This document shows, piece after piece, positions 26,116 through 34,778 of a DNA stretch of 64,000 nucleotides. Made by a program: the position numbers and the translations under genes. The notes below the pieces were generated by a model. The model was given only the letters and a program-made list of their open reading frames with translations. It was not told where the DNA came from and ran no database searches. Origin of the DNA: JACJXW01 sp964418125 (GTDB lineage Bacteria > Bacteroidota > Bacteroidia > Chitinophagales > Saprospiraceae); NCBI GenBank assembly GCA_964418125.1, contig CAYQKY010000024.1, positions 1 through 64,000 of the forward strand, written 5' to 3'. Each line of letters opens with the position of its first letter. The stretch's first letter is position 1.

Positions 26116-26228
26116 GGACAAGGCCCCGTTGTTAATAATTGGTTGTCCGTTGTTGGCCAGGGGCCCTTCCAAGGCAGTCCGGGGCCGGCGGCTATGCCTG
26201 GAAACAACCAACGACCGGCAACTTGTCC
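26116..26228. repeat. Imperfect inverted repeat in the 347-bp gap after the lolD-like gene
   Basis: Outer arms GGACAAG (26116-26122) and CTTGTCC (26222-26228) enclose inner arms TTGGTTGT (26139-26146) and ACAACCAA (26204-26211), around a GC-rich centre with GGGGCCCTTCC and CCGGGGCCGG. The gap 25916-26262 contains no convincing gene. The hairpin would lie just downstream of the lolD-like stop. Confidence 0.5.
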
Positions 26229-26262
26229 AGCCTCAGGCGGATGCCCAGCCCGGGCAACAGGC

Positions 26263-26913
26263 TCAGGCCAGGCGGCCATCTTTCATCTCCAGGGTGCGGT
26301 CACTCATTGCCGCCAGTTCTTTATTATGGGTGACGATGACGAAAGTCTGTTTGAAATCCCGGCGCAGGTCAAAGAGCAGTTGGTGCAGTTCCTGGGATGA
26401 GGTGGAGTCGAGGTTGCCGGAGGGTTCGTCGGCAAAAACGATGGCGGGTTGGTTCATCAGCGACCGGGCAACGGCCACGCGCTGCTGTTCGCCACCGGAA
26501 AGCTGAGCGGGTTTATGCGTCAACCGGCCGGATAAATTCAGGTACTCCAGCAACTCTTCCGCCCGCCGGCGTGCCTTGCTTTCCGGCTGTTTACTGATCA
26601 AGGCAGGAATGTAGACGTTCTCTAGGGCCGTAAACTCCGGCAGCAGGTGGTGAAACTGGAAGACGAACCCGATATTGCTGTTGCGGAATGCCGCCAGTTT
26701 TTTGGGGCTCAGCTGGGAAACTTCCTCTCCGTTGATCAGGAGTTTTCCCGCATCGGCTTTATCCAACGTACCGAGAATGTGGAGGAGCGTGCTTTTTCCC
26801 GCCCCTGATTTTCCAACGATGGAAACCACTTCGCCCCGGCCGATCTCCATGTCTACCCCTTTGAGCACATGCAGTTGGCCATAAGATTTATGAATATTGC
26901 TCGCCTGAATCAC
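26263..26913 (-). CDS. ABC transporter ATPase, LolD/MacB type
   Basis: A 216-aa ABC ATPase with Walker A GKSGAGKST (near 34), Q-loop VFQFHHLLPEF, signature LSGGEQQRVAVARSL, Walker B IVFADEPSGNLDS and H-loop VIVTHNKELA. The FQFHHLLPEFTALEN block is typical of LolD, which drives release of lipoproteins from the inner membrane, and of the related MacB/FtsE group. No permease (LolC/E) is next to it, as often in Bacteroidota where LolCE lies elsewhere. The start is a GTG, since an in-frame TAA lies two codons upstream. Confidence 0.85.
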   Translation of the reverse strand: MIQASNIHKSYGQLHVLKGVDMEIGRGEVVSIVGKSGAGKSTLLHILGTLDKADAGKLLINGEEVSQLSPKKLAAFRNSNIGFVFQFHHLLPEFTALENVYIPALISKQPESKARRRAEELLEYLNLSGRLTHKPAQLSGGEQQRVAVARSLMNQPAIVFADEPSGNLDSTSSQELHQLLFDLRRDFKQTFVIVTHNKELAAMSDRTLEMKDGRLA

Positions 26914-26953
26914 CAGTTATGCTTTTGTAGAAATATTAGGCCGAAAGTAAAAC

Positions 26954-26984
26954 AAAAAAACAGGACAGTAAAGTTCTGCCCTGT
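26954..26984 (-). terminator. Intrinsic terminator of the sodium:solute symporter gene
   Basis: Read on the minus strand, a near-perfect 9-bp stem (arms at 26976-26984 and 26960-26968, ACAGGGCAG with CTGTCCTGT, one mismatch) has a seven-base loop and is followed by seven T residues (26954-26960). It lies 14 bp after the symporter stop. Confidence 0.75.
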
Positions 26985-26997
26985 TCTCTTTGTTTTT

Positions 26998-28737
26998 TTA
27001 CCAGAAGGCGCCGACCACAATGGCAGTTACAATGAGCAGAATGACGGCCAGAATACGGTAATTCTGGTACCAGGGCAAACCCTTAAGCTCTGCCGTTTCA
27101 GCGGTAAACATCGATCTTTTCCAGGTGTATTCCTCCACTTTCATTTCGGGTGGAGGCGGAGTAGCCAGGCTCACCACAATGTGGATGGATGCGCAGATCA
27201 CAAACAGGAAAAAGGCCCGGTGCAGGAAGTGGATTCCGTTCAGGAAAGAGATCCATCCGGCGGGTTCCGTGCCGGTGGCTTCAGCCGTTGTGGCAATAGT
27301 GGAAGTAATGACCAGGAAGAGGGCCAGTACAAAACCGGTAAGGAGGCTGACAATAGCTCCGGTAGAGTTGGCCCGCCCCCAGAAAAGGCCCAGGATGAAA
27401 ACGGAAACCACCGGCGGGCAGATAAAGGCCAGCACCAGCTGGAGGTATTCCCACAGGGAGCTGAAGCGCTCGATCTGCGGAGCCCAGGCGGAGGCCAGCA
27501 CCACCAGAACAAGAGTCGTGATCTGCCCCACACGCACCAGTTGCTGGCTGGTCAGGCCCGGGCGCATTTTCTGGACAAAGTCCATCGTCACCAGAGTGGA
27601 GGCGGAATTGAAAGTAGCGGAGACGCTGGACATCATGGCTGCCAGCAGCCCGGCCAGCACCAGCCCCAGGACACCGGCAGGCAGGAGGTCAAACAGCAGT
27701 ACCGGATAGGTCATATTCGGGCATTCCGCCAGGCTGGTGCAGATCTCTCCGCTGGGCATCACGTAGTTGAGCGGCGTGAGGTCGAGGTTCGAATACAGGA
27801 GGATGGCCGCCGTGCCGGGAAGCACCATGATAAACAGGACGGGCAGCTTGAGCAGGCCCGCAAAAAGGGCGCCCCAGCGACCGTGGTTGACATCTTTGGC
27901 GCCCAGTACCCGCTGCACCATAAACTGGTTGTTCGCCCAGAAATAGAAGCCGAGGATCGGCGCACCGAGCAACAGCCCCGTCCACGGCATAAAAGCATCA
28001 TTCCGGGGCCGGACCAGGCTCAGCACCTCCTCGGCATTGTTGAGCCGAAGGCCCGATTCGCTGACAAAGGCGCCCTCCGCCGCCATCTTGTCCAGCCCGG
28101 CGATCAGGTTGGACCAGCCCCCTACCCGGCTGAAGGCAAAATAGGTCAGCAGCATAGACCCGAAAATGAGCAGGATCGCCTGTATCACCTCCGTTTGGAT
28201 CACCGAGTTCAGGCCACCCGGTATGGTGTAGGCGGCAGCCGCAAAGGCCAGAATGACAATGATCACCCAGGTCGGCAGCGAGGGAAACATCAGCTTGAGG
28301 ACGATATTGCCCACATACAGGCCGGCAGCCGTGTCGAGCAGAACATTACCGACTATCGTGATGAAAGAAAAGTAGTAGCGGGAGCGGCTGTCATACCGCC
28401 GTTCGAGGAATTCCGGCATGGTATACACCTTCGACCTCAGGTAAAAGGGAAGGAAAAAGATGGCAAAAAACACCAGGATGACCGCGGCGAGCCATTCGTA
28501 GTTGTAAACGTGAGTGTTGGTCTTGAAGGCATCGCCGGCCAGGCCCACGAGGGTAGAACTGGAAATATTGGCAGCAAACAGGGAAATACCTACAATAGGC
28601 CAGATCATGTCTCTTCCCGCCAGAAAATATTCTTCTGAATTCTTCCTCTTGGCGTGGTAAAGGCCATATGCAATGATCAGTACGGCATACAACAACATGA
28701 TCCCTATGTCAAGGGCGCTCAGTCGGAATTGCTCCAT
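26998..28737 (-). CDS. Sodium:solute symporter, SGLT-like
   Basis: A 579-aa inner-membrane protein of the SSS family with about 14 membrane helices. Key features are SEEYFLAGRDMIWPIVGISL near residue 35, LPFYLRSKVYTMPEFLERRY near 100, and AAAYTIPGGLNSVIQTEVIQ near 165-185, the classical SGLT signature. ATFNSASTLVTMDFVQKMRP near 375 is also present. Members import sugars, amino acids or related solutes with sodium. The SGLT-like length and the AYTIPGGL block favour a sugar or inositol, but the substrate cannot be read. Monocistronic, with its own terminator; the 610-bp upstream gap also holds a candidate small RNA on the same strand. Confidence 0.88.
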   Translation of the reverse strand: MEQFRLSALDIGIMLLYAVLIIAYGLYHAKRKNSEEYFLAGRDMIWPIVGISLFAANISSSTLVGLAGDAFKTNTHVYNYEWLAAVILVFFAIFFLPFYLRSKVYTMPEFLERRYDSRSRYYFSFITIVGNVLLDTAAGLYVGNIVLKLMFPSLPTWVIIVILAFAAAAYTIPGGLNSVIQTEVIQAILLIFGSMLLTYFAFSRVGGWSNLIAGLDKMAAEGAFVSESGLRLNNAEEVLSLVRPRNDAFMPWTGLLLGAPILGFYFWANNQFMVQRVLGAKDVNHGRWGALFAGLLKLPVLFIMVLPGTAAILLYSNLDLTPLNYVMPSGEICTSLAECPNMTYPVLLFDLLPAGVLGLVLAGLLAAMMSSVSATFNSASTLVTMDFVQKMRPGLTSQQLVRVGQITTLVLVVLASAWAPQIERFSSLWEYLQLVLAFICPPVVSVFILGLFWGRANSTGAIVSLLTGFVLALFLVITSTIATTAEATGTEPAGWISFLNGIHFLHRAFFLFVICASIHIVVSLATPPPPEMKVEEYTWKRSMFTAETAELKGLPWYQNYRILAVILLIVTAIVVGAFW

Positions 28738-28942
28738 GGTGTAAAGTTGGTTTAGTAAGTTTCATACTTTTCGTAGCGGCCTAAAAATAGGGCATTTACC
28801 ACAATACCCGGGTAATTAGATTTGGAATTTTACCGATAAACGAAAGAAAAGCGCACGAAAGGAGGGGGAAAGTTAATTCTGTTTGGAGCGGTTTGCGCGG
28901 AAGATAAAGGAGGGCTTACCGGTTCTGTCTGTTTTGGTTACA

Positions 28943-28960
28943 GGCCACATCAATGTGGCC
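28943..28960. repeat. Short perfect hairpin
   Basis: GGCCACAT and ATGTGGCC are separated by two bases, forming a tight hairpin between the symporter start and the small-RNA terminator. With no T-tract next to it, its role is unclear. Confidence 0.4.
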
Positions 28961-28966
28961 CGTCCG

Positions 28967-29137
28967 AAAAAAAGAGAGCGAAGTCATTAAAATGCTTCGC
29001 TCTTGTAAGAAATCACCCGACTGTTATTATGAAGGATTTAACATCCTCCAGAATATACTACCATTTAATCTTAAACCATTTAACCAAAAACATTTATCGA
29101 AAGTAGATCGATTGCAATTTTATTCTGCTACAAAGGT
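28967..29137 (-). ncRNA. Candidate small RNA, minus strand, with intrinsic terminator
   Basis: On the minus strand, TATCTTTG (29143-29150) and TACCTTTG (29131-29138) both match the Bacteroidota -7 box. About 150 bases downstream is a strong terminator: a 9-bp perfect stem AGAGCGAAG/CTTCGCTCT (29003-28995 and 28983-28975), an 11-base loop, and seven T residues. Between them are small hairpins (ATCGA/TCGAT at 29096-29112; AGGAT/ATCCT at 29033-29047). No coding frame with a start is convincing on this strand. It could be a stand-alone RNA of about 160-170 nt, or an attenuated leader of the symporter gene whose start is 230 bp further on. The exact 5' end is an estimate. Confidence 0.5.
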
Positions 29138-29347
29138 ACTCACAAAGATACAAAATTGTGAACAAATGTTAAAATAATCTTAAATTTTTTAACACATCTT
29201 TGCCGCCCCTACTCGACAAGAGGTTGATTATTCGTTGATTATGCTAATAATTAATACAAAAACCCATAGGGGATAGTTCTTTGTACGGTATAATTTTTGA
29301 AAAGATGCAAATGGGGATAAAAAACCTTCCTTCGCCGGGAAAAGAAG

Positions 29348-30154
29348 TTAAAGGTCTGCCCGCCGGACTACCAGGAAGGCCAGGCCGACGAATATAGTGG
29401 AATAGACAATGACCGCAAGGGCCGCCTCCGCCGGGCTGAGAAACAACCGAAAGCCATATTGGGAAAGAAACTCATCGGCCATTTGGGTGAAGGGCAGGGG
29501 AACGAGGTCTTCCACAGCGTTCATGGGATAGAAATGCATGCTCCGGTGTTCAACCAGCTGCAGGTGAACGCCCCACCGAAGGATCTGCTCGACGAACATG
29601 ATGTAGGCAAGGTAAAGGAAGAGAGCTATCCCCGTTCGTTTCACCAGGAAGCCGAGCATCAGCCCGAAACTCATGTACCCCAGGCACATCAGAAAGTACC
29701 GTGGGATGTAATCGGCATTCTGCCATACTTTGTGCCAGTAAACCGAGGAAGTATTGAAATATCCGATCAACAGGGCGCACAGGGCATAATAGGCTGTGGC
29801 AACGAGGCTCATGGCAACGATGAAGTATACCTTTCCCAGAAAATACTGCCGCCGGCTAAGGCCGGTGATGATGTTCTGCCGCATGGTGCGATAGGTATAT
29901 TCCGTAGTGATCACAATGATGGACAGGAAGCCGAAAAAGAAAAAGCAGAGCCAGTTGCCGATGTATCCCAGGTATTCCCAAACCGTTGGAAAGATGAAGA
30001 AGACCTCATTGGTCATCAGCGGTGGGGGGAGTTGTTCGAAGCGCTTGCCGACCAGCAGGAGGGACGGAAGCAACACGAAATAGAAAATGGTGAATATGCG
30101 GAAGGACAGCAGCTTGTTGAGTTTTATCCATTCCAGTTTAAGCAGGTATAACAT
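29348..30154 (-). CDS. ABC-2-type transporter permease
   Basis: A 268-aa membrane protein with about six helices. Examples are IFTIFYFVLLPSLLLVG, GYIGNWLCFFFFGFLSIIVI, SLVATAYYALCALLIGYF, LMCLGYMSFGLMLGFL and AALAVIVYSTIFVGLAFLVV. The segment ITTEYTYRTMRQNIITGLSR after the second helix is the conserved cytosolic coupling loop of ABC-2 permeases that work with GldA/NatA-type ATPases. It lies 66 bp after the ATPase gene at 30221-31120 on the same strand, so the two form an exporter operon. The substrate is unknown. Confidence 0.85.
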   Translation of the reverse strand: MLYLLKLEWIKLNKLLSFRIFTIFYFVLLPSLLLVGKRFEQLPPPLMTNEVFFIFPTVWEYLGYIGNWLCFFFFGFLSIIVITTEYTYRTMRQNIITGLSRRQYFLGKVYFIVAMSLVATAYYALCALLIGYFNTSSVYWHKVWQNADYIPRYFLMCLGYMSFGLMLGFLVKRTGIALFLYLAYIMFVEQILRWGVHLQLVEHRSMHFYPMNAVEDLVPLPFTQMADEFLSQYGFRLFLSPAEAALAVIVYSTIFVGLAFLVVRRADL

Positions 30155-30220
30155 CTTGGGTTCTGGCTTTGCAGTGATGGTCTGATGAATTTAATCGCGG
30201 CTTTGTGACTTGAAACGGGC

Positions 30221-31120
30221 TCAGGCCGATCCCGCCTTACCGGTGATTTCCAGGAATTCCGACTCCAGGCTCTTTTTGACCACCCGCAGGTGGGAAAGGG
30301 CGAGGCCCTGTTCAAAGGCCATCAGGTTCAGCTTTGCCGGCGGCACCTCTTCACTCAGGTAAAGGAGCAGCTTGTGGTCATTTTCATCGATGCGGCGCAC
30401 GGCGGGGTACTGTTCCATGGCGGCCCGAAGGGCCGGCAGGTCTTCAGCGCTCACCTCCACGAGCATATCATCGGTAATGATGGCCCCCACCGTCCCGCTG
30501 GCCAGCATCCTGCCGTCCTTGATGATCGCAACATGTGAGCACACCTTCTCTACCTCGTCCAGAATGTGGCTGGCCATGATGATGGTCTTCCCCATACCGG
30601 CGATCTCCTTCAGCGTTTGGCGGACTTCGGCGATACCCTGTGGGTCCAGTCCGTTGGTGGGCTCGTCAAAGATGAGGACCTCAGGATCGCCGATCATAGC
30701 GGCGGCGATGGCCAGCCGTTGTTTCATCCCCAGGGAAAAGGTCCTGAATTTGGAATTCTGCCGGTGGTAGAGGTTGACCATTTCCAGCAATGGGCCGATC
30801 CGGGGCTCTTTTACCTTTTTAATGTGGGCGACGAGTTTGAGGTTGTCCACGGCATCGAGGTAGGGGTAGAAGTTGGGGGTTTCCAGCAGGGCCCCGATAT
30901 GGTGGCGGTGCCAGGGGCCGTACCTGCCATCAAACCAGGTGAAGGTTCCTGAATTTTGATGGATGATGCCCAGAATGATGCCCAGCGTTGTGGTCTTGCC
31001 GCTTCCGTTGGGGCCCAGGATGCCGAAAGTCATCCCTTTTTCCACTTCCAGGTTGAGGTCGTCCACCGCCGTTATTTTTCCATAACGCTTGGCCAGCCCC
31101 TGAATCGTAAGTACACTCAT
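30221..31120 (-). CDS. ABC transporter ATP-binding protein (ABC-2 exporter)
   Basis: The 299-aa product has Walker A GPNGSGKTTTLG (near 36), Q-loop region GALLETPNFYPYLDAVDNL, a signature read as FSLGMKQRLAIAAAMIG in place of LSGGQ (usual for this subfamily), Walker B VLIFDEPTNGLDPQG and the H-loop IIMASHILDEVEK. A C-terminal extension of about 80 residues resembles the regulatory end of GldA/NatA-like ATPases. It is the first gene of an operon with the permease at 29348. GldA-type ATPases in gliding Bacteroidota form exporters of this kind, but the sequence does not identify GldA itself. Confidence 0.88.
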   Translation of the reverse strand: MSVLTIQGLAKRYGKITAVDDLNLEVEKGMTFGILGPNGSGKTTTLGIILGIIHQNSGTFTWFDGRYGPWHRHHIGALLETPNFYPYLDAVDNLKLVAHIKKVKEPRIGPLLEMVNLYHRQNSKFRTFSLGMKQRLAIAAAMIGDPEVLIFDEPTNGLDPQGIAEVRQTLKEIAGMGKTIIMASHILDEVEKVCSHVAIIKDGRMLASGTVGAIITDDMLVEVSAEDLPALRAAMEQYPAVRRIDENDHKLLLYLSEEVPPAKLNLMAFEQGLALSHLRVVKKSLESEFLEITGKAGSA

Positions 31121-31256
31121 TTTTCCGGTCCGTTTTATCGATAGGCTTCAAAGATAGGAATCTCACCTCACCGGAAAAGCTTTATTGATCAATAGAGGAA
31201 AAACATGGATGAACATTGGGAAAGCCCGGCTGTTGTGCTGATAAATTTATTTTCAG

Positions 31257-32807
31257 ATGGCTCAAAAATACCGCAAGCTGAGGCTCCTCCTGGGCGATCA
31301 GCTCAATATCCGGCATTCCTGGTTTGAAGAACAGGACGACGAAACCCTGTACGTGATCATGGAAACCCTGTCGGAAACCGGATATGTCCGCCATCACATT
31401 CAAAAAGTGATCGGTTTTTTCCTCGCTATGCGGGCCTTTGCGGAGGGACTGCAGGAAAAGGGGCATCAGGTGCATTACATCCGGCTGGATGAGGAAGGCA
31501 ATGAACAATCCATCAGCGGGAACGTCAAGGCTCTGATCCGGAAATACGGCATTCGGCAATTCGAATATATGCTTCCCGACGAGTACCGCCTCGATGAGGA
31601 GTTGAAAGCCCTTTGCCGGGAACTGGACATTGAGAGCCGGCATTTCGATACGGAGCATTTCCTCGCCCCGAGAGATGGCGTGGAATCCTTTTTTGAGGGG
31701 AAAAAAACCTATCTGCTGGAAAGATTCTACCGGCAGATGCGCAAGGAATACAATATCCTGATGGAAGAGGACGGAGAAACGCCGCTCACCGGGCAGTGGA
31801 ACTATGACCAGGACAACCGGAAAAAGCTCCCGAAAAGCCAGGCGATCCCCGCTCCCCTGCATTTTGAGCGCGATGTCAGCAGCCTGGTGGAAATGCTTAA
31901 GGAGAAAAAAGTAGAAACCATAGGGGCCGTAGACCCCAAAAAATTCACCTGGCCGGTAACCCGCCGGGAGTGCCAAAAGTTGCTCCGGCATTTTGTGGAA
32001 AACCAACTGCACCTGTTCGGAACCTATCAGGACGCCATGACGGAGCGGGGCTATTTGTTGTTCCATTCCAGGTTGTCTTTTGCCATGAACGTCAAGCTGC
32101 TGCACCCTCTTGAAGTCGTTGAAGCCTGCGTGAAACACTGGAAGGCCAACCAGGACAGCATCGATATTTCCCAGATCGAAGGCTTCGTCCGGCAAATCAT
32201 CGGATGGCGGGAATACATGCGGGGGATCTACTGGGCTAAAATGCCGGATTTCGCCGAAATGAACTTCTTCGGCCACAGCGCCAAACTACCGGAATGGTAC
32301 TGGACAGGAGGGACCAAAATGAACTGCCTGCGGCACGCCATCGGGCAGTCCCTCGACAAAGCCTACGCCCACCACATACAGCGCCTGATGGTTACCGGCA
32401 ACTTCGCCCTGCTGCTGGGCGTAAACCCCGATGAGCTGGATGAATGGTACCTGGGCATCTACATGGACGCCATCGAATGGGTGGAGGTCACCAACACCCG
32501 TGGCATGAGCCAGTTTGCGGACGGCGGCATCGTCGGAACCAAACCCTACGTTTCCAGCGCCAATTACATACATAAAATGGGAGACTACTGCTCCAATTGT
32601 GAATACGACCGAAAGGCCAAATACGGAAAGAATCCCTGCCCCTTCAATAGCCTTTACTGGGACTTCTACGACCGCCATACCGACAAACTGAGCAACAACC
32701 CCCGAATTGGCATGATGTACCGCGTCTGGGACCGGATGGATGGAGAGGAAAAGGAGAAGATCCTTCGACAGGCGGCTGAGTATAAGGAGAGGGTGGAGGG
32801 ATTGTGA
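31257..32807 (+). CDS. Fe-S-containing bacterial cryptochrome/(6-4) photolyase (PhrB-like)
   Basis: A 516-aa protein of the deoxyribodipyrimidine photolyase-related family. It opens RKLRLLLGDQLNIRHSWFEE and shows RHFDTEHFLAPRD, QWNYDQDNRKKLP, REYMRGIYWAKMP, TNTRGMSQFADGGIVGTKPY and YWDFYDRHTDKLSNNPRIG. Four cysteines typical of the [4Fe-4S] site are present: one in MNCLRHAIGQ and three in YCSNCEYDRKAKYGKNPCPF. PhrB from Agrobacterium repairs (6-4) photoproducts with light and also binds a lumazine-type antenna. Together with the class I enzyme at 978-2336 this would cover both main UV lesions. The start is an ATG; the gene is divergent from the ABC pair. Confidence 0.88.
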   Translation: MAQKYRKLRLLLGDQLNIRHSWFEEQDDETLYVIMETLSETGYVRHHIQKVIGFFLAMRAFAEGLQEKGHQVHYIRLDEEGNEQSISGNVKALIRKYGIRQFEYMLPDEYRLDEELKALCRELDIESRHFDTEHFLAPRDGVESFFEGKKTYLLERFYRQMRKEYNILMEEDGETPLTGQWNYDQDNRKKLPKSQAIPAPLHFERDVSSLVEMLKEKKVETIGAVDPKKFTWPVTRRECQKLLRHFVENQLHLFGTYQDAMTERGYLLFHSRLSFAMNVKLLHPLEVVEACVKHWKANQDSIDISQIEGFVRQIIGWREYMRGIYWAKMPDFAEMNFFGHSAKLPEWYWTGGTKMNCLRHAIGQSLDKAYAHHIQRLMVTGNFALLLGVNPDELDEWYLGIYMDAIEWVEVTNTRGMSQFADGGIVGTKPYVSSANYIHKMGDYCSNCEYDRKAKYGKNPCPFNSLYWDFYDRHTDKLSNNPRIGMMYRVWDRMDGEEKEKILRQAAEYKERVEGL

Positions 32808-32813
32808 AGGAAC

Positions 32814-32847
32814 GATGGAATGAATGTGTGGGCCCAATCATTCCATC
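32814..32847. repeat. Short intergenic inverted repeat
   Basis: GATGGAATGA (32814-32823) is inverted as TCATTCCATC (32838-32847), with GGGCCC in the loop, seven bases after the stop of the PhrB-like gene. The word ATTCATT follows. It fits the tandem-word hairpin series but is short. Confidence 0.5.
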
Positions 32848-32921
32848 ATTCATTAAGAAGGCCTTCCGCAGCGCCATCAACCACGAAACCGATTAAATAC
32901 CCCTTTGTCCCGCCTTTGTGT

Positions 32922-32929
32922 TACTTTTG
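32922..32929 (+). promoter_or_regulatory. -7 box of the AspT/YidE-type transporter gene
   Basis: TACTTTTG matches TAnnTTTG. Transcription would begin near 32935, so the ATG at 32954 is the usable start and the GTG at 32918 would lie outside the transcript. A clear -33 element at the right distance was not seen. Confidence 0.45.
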
Positions 32930-32953
32930 CGGGAATTTCAGCCCAATTGCACC

Positions 32954-34588
32954 ATGGTAGAAGCATTCATCGAAAACCCGGTCCTCTTGCTTTTTGTCGT
33001 GGCCGGCCTCGGTTACGGGGTAGGCAGCATCCGCATCCGGGGCAGCAACCTGGGCGTTGCCGCCGTGCTCTTCGTCGGCCTGGCCATCGGCGGGCTGAGC
33101 CCTCAGCTGCAGATCCCGGAGACCATTATTTTTCTGGGGCTTGCCATCTTTGTCTACACCATCGGCCTGAGTTCGGGGCCAAGTTTCTTTGCTACTTTCC
33201 GGCAACGCGGGTCACGTGACATCATTTTCGTGATCATCATGCTCACCTTTTCCGCCAGTATTGCGGTGGGACTGCATTTTCTTTTTCATTTCGAGGCCAG
33301 CACCACCTCCGGGCTGTTTGCCGGCAGCACCACCAATACGCCGGCCCTGGCGGGCCTGCTCGACGCCATCAGCAACATCCGGGCGGCCGACGGCAGCATC
33401 AAGGAAATGAGCGAACAGGCGGTGGTCGGATATTCCCTCTCCTACCCCATGGGCGTGTTGGGGGTTATGGTGGCCATCGTGCTCATGCAGCGCGCCCTGA
33501 AGATCGATTACCGCAAGGAGGAACAGGAACTCAAACAGGAGTACCCGGTGAAACAAGACATAGCCAGCCAGACGCTGGAAGTGGCCAGGCCGGAGATCAC
33601 CGGGATCTCCATCCGCGACCTGAAGAAAGAACATCAGATGGCCGTTGTCTTCGGCCGCCTGCAACGGGGCGAACAGACACAGCTCACCAACATGGACACC
33701 ACTTTCCAGGTGGGCGACCAGGTAGCTATTGTCGGCGACCAGGAGGAGATCAACCGCGTTGCCGGGATCATGGGCAAGCTCCTGCCCTACCGGTTATCCT
33801 ACGACCGCACCGAATACGACACGCGGCGCATCTTCGTTTCCAACCCCAAGATCGCCGGCGAGCGGCTGTCCACCCTCAACCTCAACGAGCAGTACGCCGC
33901 CATCGTCACCCGGGTGCGGCGGGGCGACATCGATATCCTGGCCAACTCCAACACCGTCCTGGAACTGGGAGACCGCGTTCGCTTCGTCGCCCGAAGAACA
34001 GACATTCCGAAGATCTCCCGCATCTTCGGCGACTCCTACGACGACCTCAGCAAGATCAACCTGCTCTCTTTCGGCCTGGGCATGGGCATGGGGCTGCTGC
34101 TGGGCATGATCACCTTCCAGCTGCCCGGCGGTGTCTCCTTCAAGCTGGGGTACGCCGGAGGCCCGCTGATCGTAGCCCTCATCCTGGGCGCGCTGCGCCG
34201 CACCGGGCCTATCGTCTGGACGCTCCCCTACAGCGCCAACCTCACCCTGAGGCAGATCGGGCTGATCCTCCTGCTGGCCGGTGTGGGCGTCAACTCCGGC
34301 CATACCTTCATGGATACCGTCGCCCGCGGCGGCGGCGGCATCATCTTCCTGGCGGGAACCATCATCAGCTTCCTGACCGCGGTGGCGACCCTATTCATTG
34401 GATATAAAATGCTGAAAATACCCTTCAGCTTCCTCATCGGAATGGTGGCCAACCAGCCGGCCATCCTGGATTTTGCCCTGGAAAAGTCGCAGAACAAACT
34501 GCCCAATATCGGTTTCACCCTTATGCTGCCGGTCTCTCTGATCACCAAGATCGTCTATGTGCAGATCCTGTTCGCCTTCCTGAGGTGA
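32954..34588 (+). CDS. Membrane transporter of the AspT/YidE/YbjL family
   Basis: From ATG 32954 the protein is 544 aa. Two sets of about five membrane helices (about 5-165 and 375-540) flank a cytosolic part with two TrkA-C/RCK-C domains (EITGISIRDLKK, FQVGDQVAIVGDQEEINRVA and LELGDRVRFVARRTDIPKIS). Conserved glycine-rich helices read LGYGVGSIRIRGSNLGVAAV and NLTLRQIGLILLLAGVGVNS. This inverted-repeat architecture is that of the aspartate:alanine exchanger AspT and its YidE/YbjL relatives. The transported ion is not predictable. The -7 box just upstream supports the chosen start. Confidence 0.88.
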   Translation: MVEAFIENPVLLLFVVAGLGYGVGSIRIRGSNLGVAAVLFVGLAIGGLSPQLQIPETIIFLGLAIFVYTIGLSSGPSFFATFRQRGSRDIIFVIIMLTFSASIAVGLHFLFHFEASTTSGLFAGSTTNTPALAGLLDAISNIRAADGSIKEMSEQAVVGYSLSYPMGVLGVMVAIVLMQRALKIDYRKEEQELKQEYPVKQDIASQTLEVARPEITGISIRDLKKEHQMAVVFGRLQRGEQTQLTNMDTTFQVGDQVAIVGDQEEINRVAGIMGKLLPYRLSYDRTEYDTRRIFVSNPKIAGERLSTLNLNEQYAAIVTRVRRGDIDILANSNTVLELGDRVRFVARRTDIPKISRIFGDSYDDLSKINLLSFGLGMGMGLLLGMITFQLPGGVSFKLGYAGGPLIVALILGALRRTGPIVWTLPYSANLTLRQIGLILLLAGVGVNSGHTFMDTVARGGGGIIFLAGTIISFLTAVATLFIGYKMLKIPFSFLIGMVANQPAILDFALEKSQNKLPNIGFTLMLPVSLITKIVYVQILFAFLR

Positions 34589-34721
34589 GGGGCGCCACGA
34601 AATGGGCAGCACTCCCTGGAAAAATTCCGGCCCGTCTTCGCTGCGCTCTTCCGGGTAAACTTCCGCCTTCCGATTTCCGCCTTGCCCTTCACCTACCTAA
34701 GCCTGCCGTTCAACGATCATT

Positions 34722-34753
34722 TTTGGGCCTTACCTGTTCAGGGCCTAGTTTTG
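34722..34753 (+). promoter_or_regulatory. Bacteroidota-type promoter for the lipoprotein gene
   Basis: TTTG at 34722-34725 and TAGTTTTG at 34746-34753 have a 20-base spacer. Transcription would start about 20 bases before the ATG at 34779. Confidence 0.6.
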
Positions 34754-34778
34754 CCTGTGTACCAACAAACCGCATATC

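Noticed and set aside
26869..28638. 589-codon open frame opposite the symporter gene
   Set aside because: Low-complexity Gln/His/Arg-rich product with no domain; the minus strand encodes a clear SSS transporter.
28738..28966. Known riboswitch in the symporter leader
   Set aside because: No TPP, cobalamin, SAM or similar core was recognised; only a short hairpin and the upstream terminator.
28953..29177. 74-codon plus-strand frame
   Set aside because: It is antisense to the candidate small RNA and terminator; composition is AT-rich and not gene-like.
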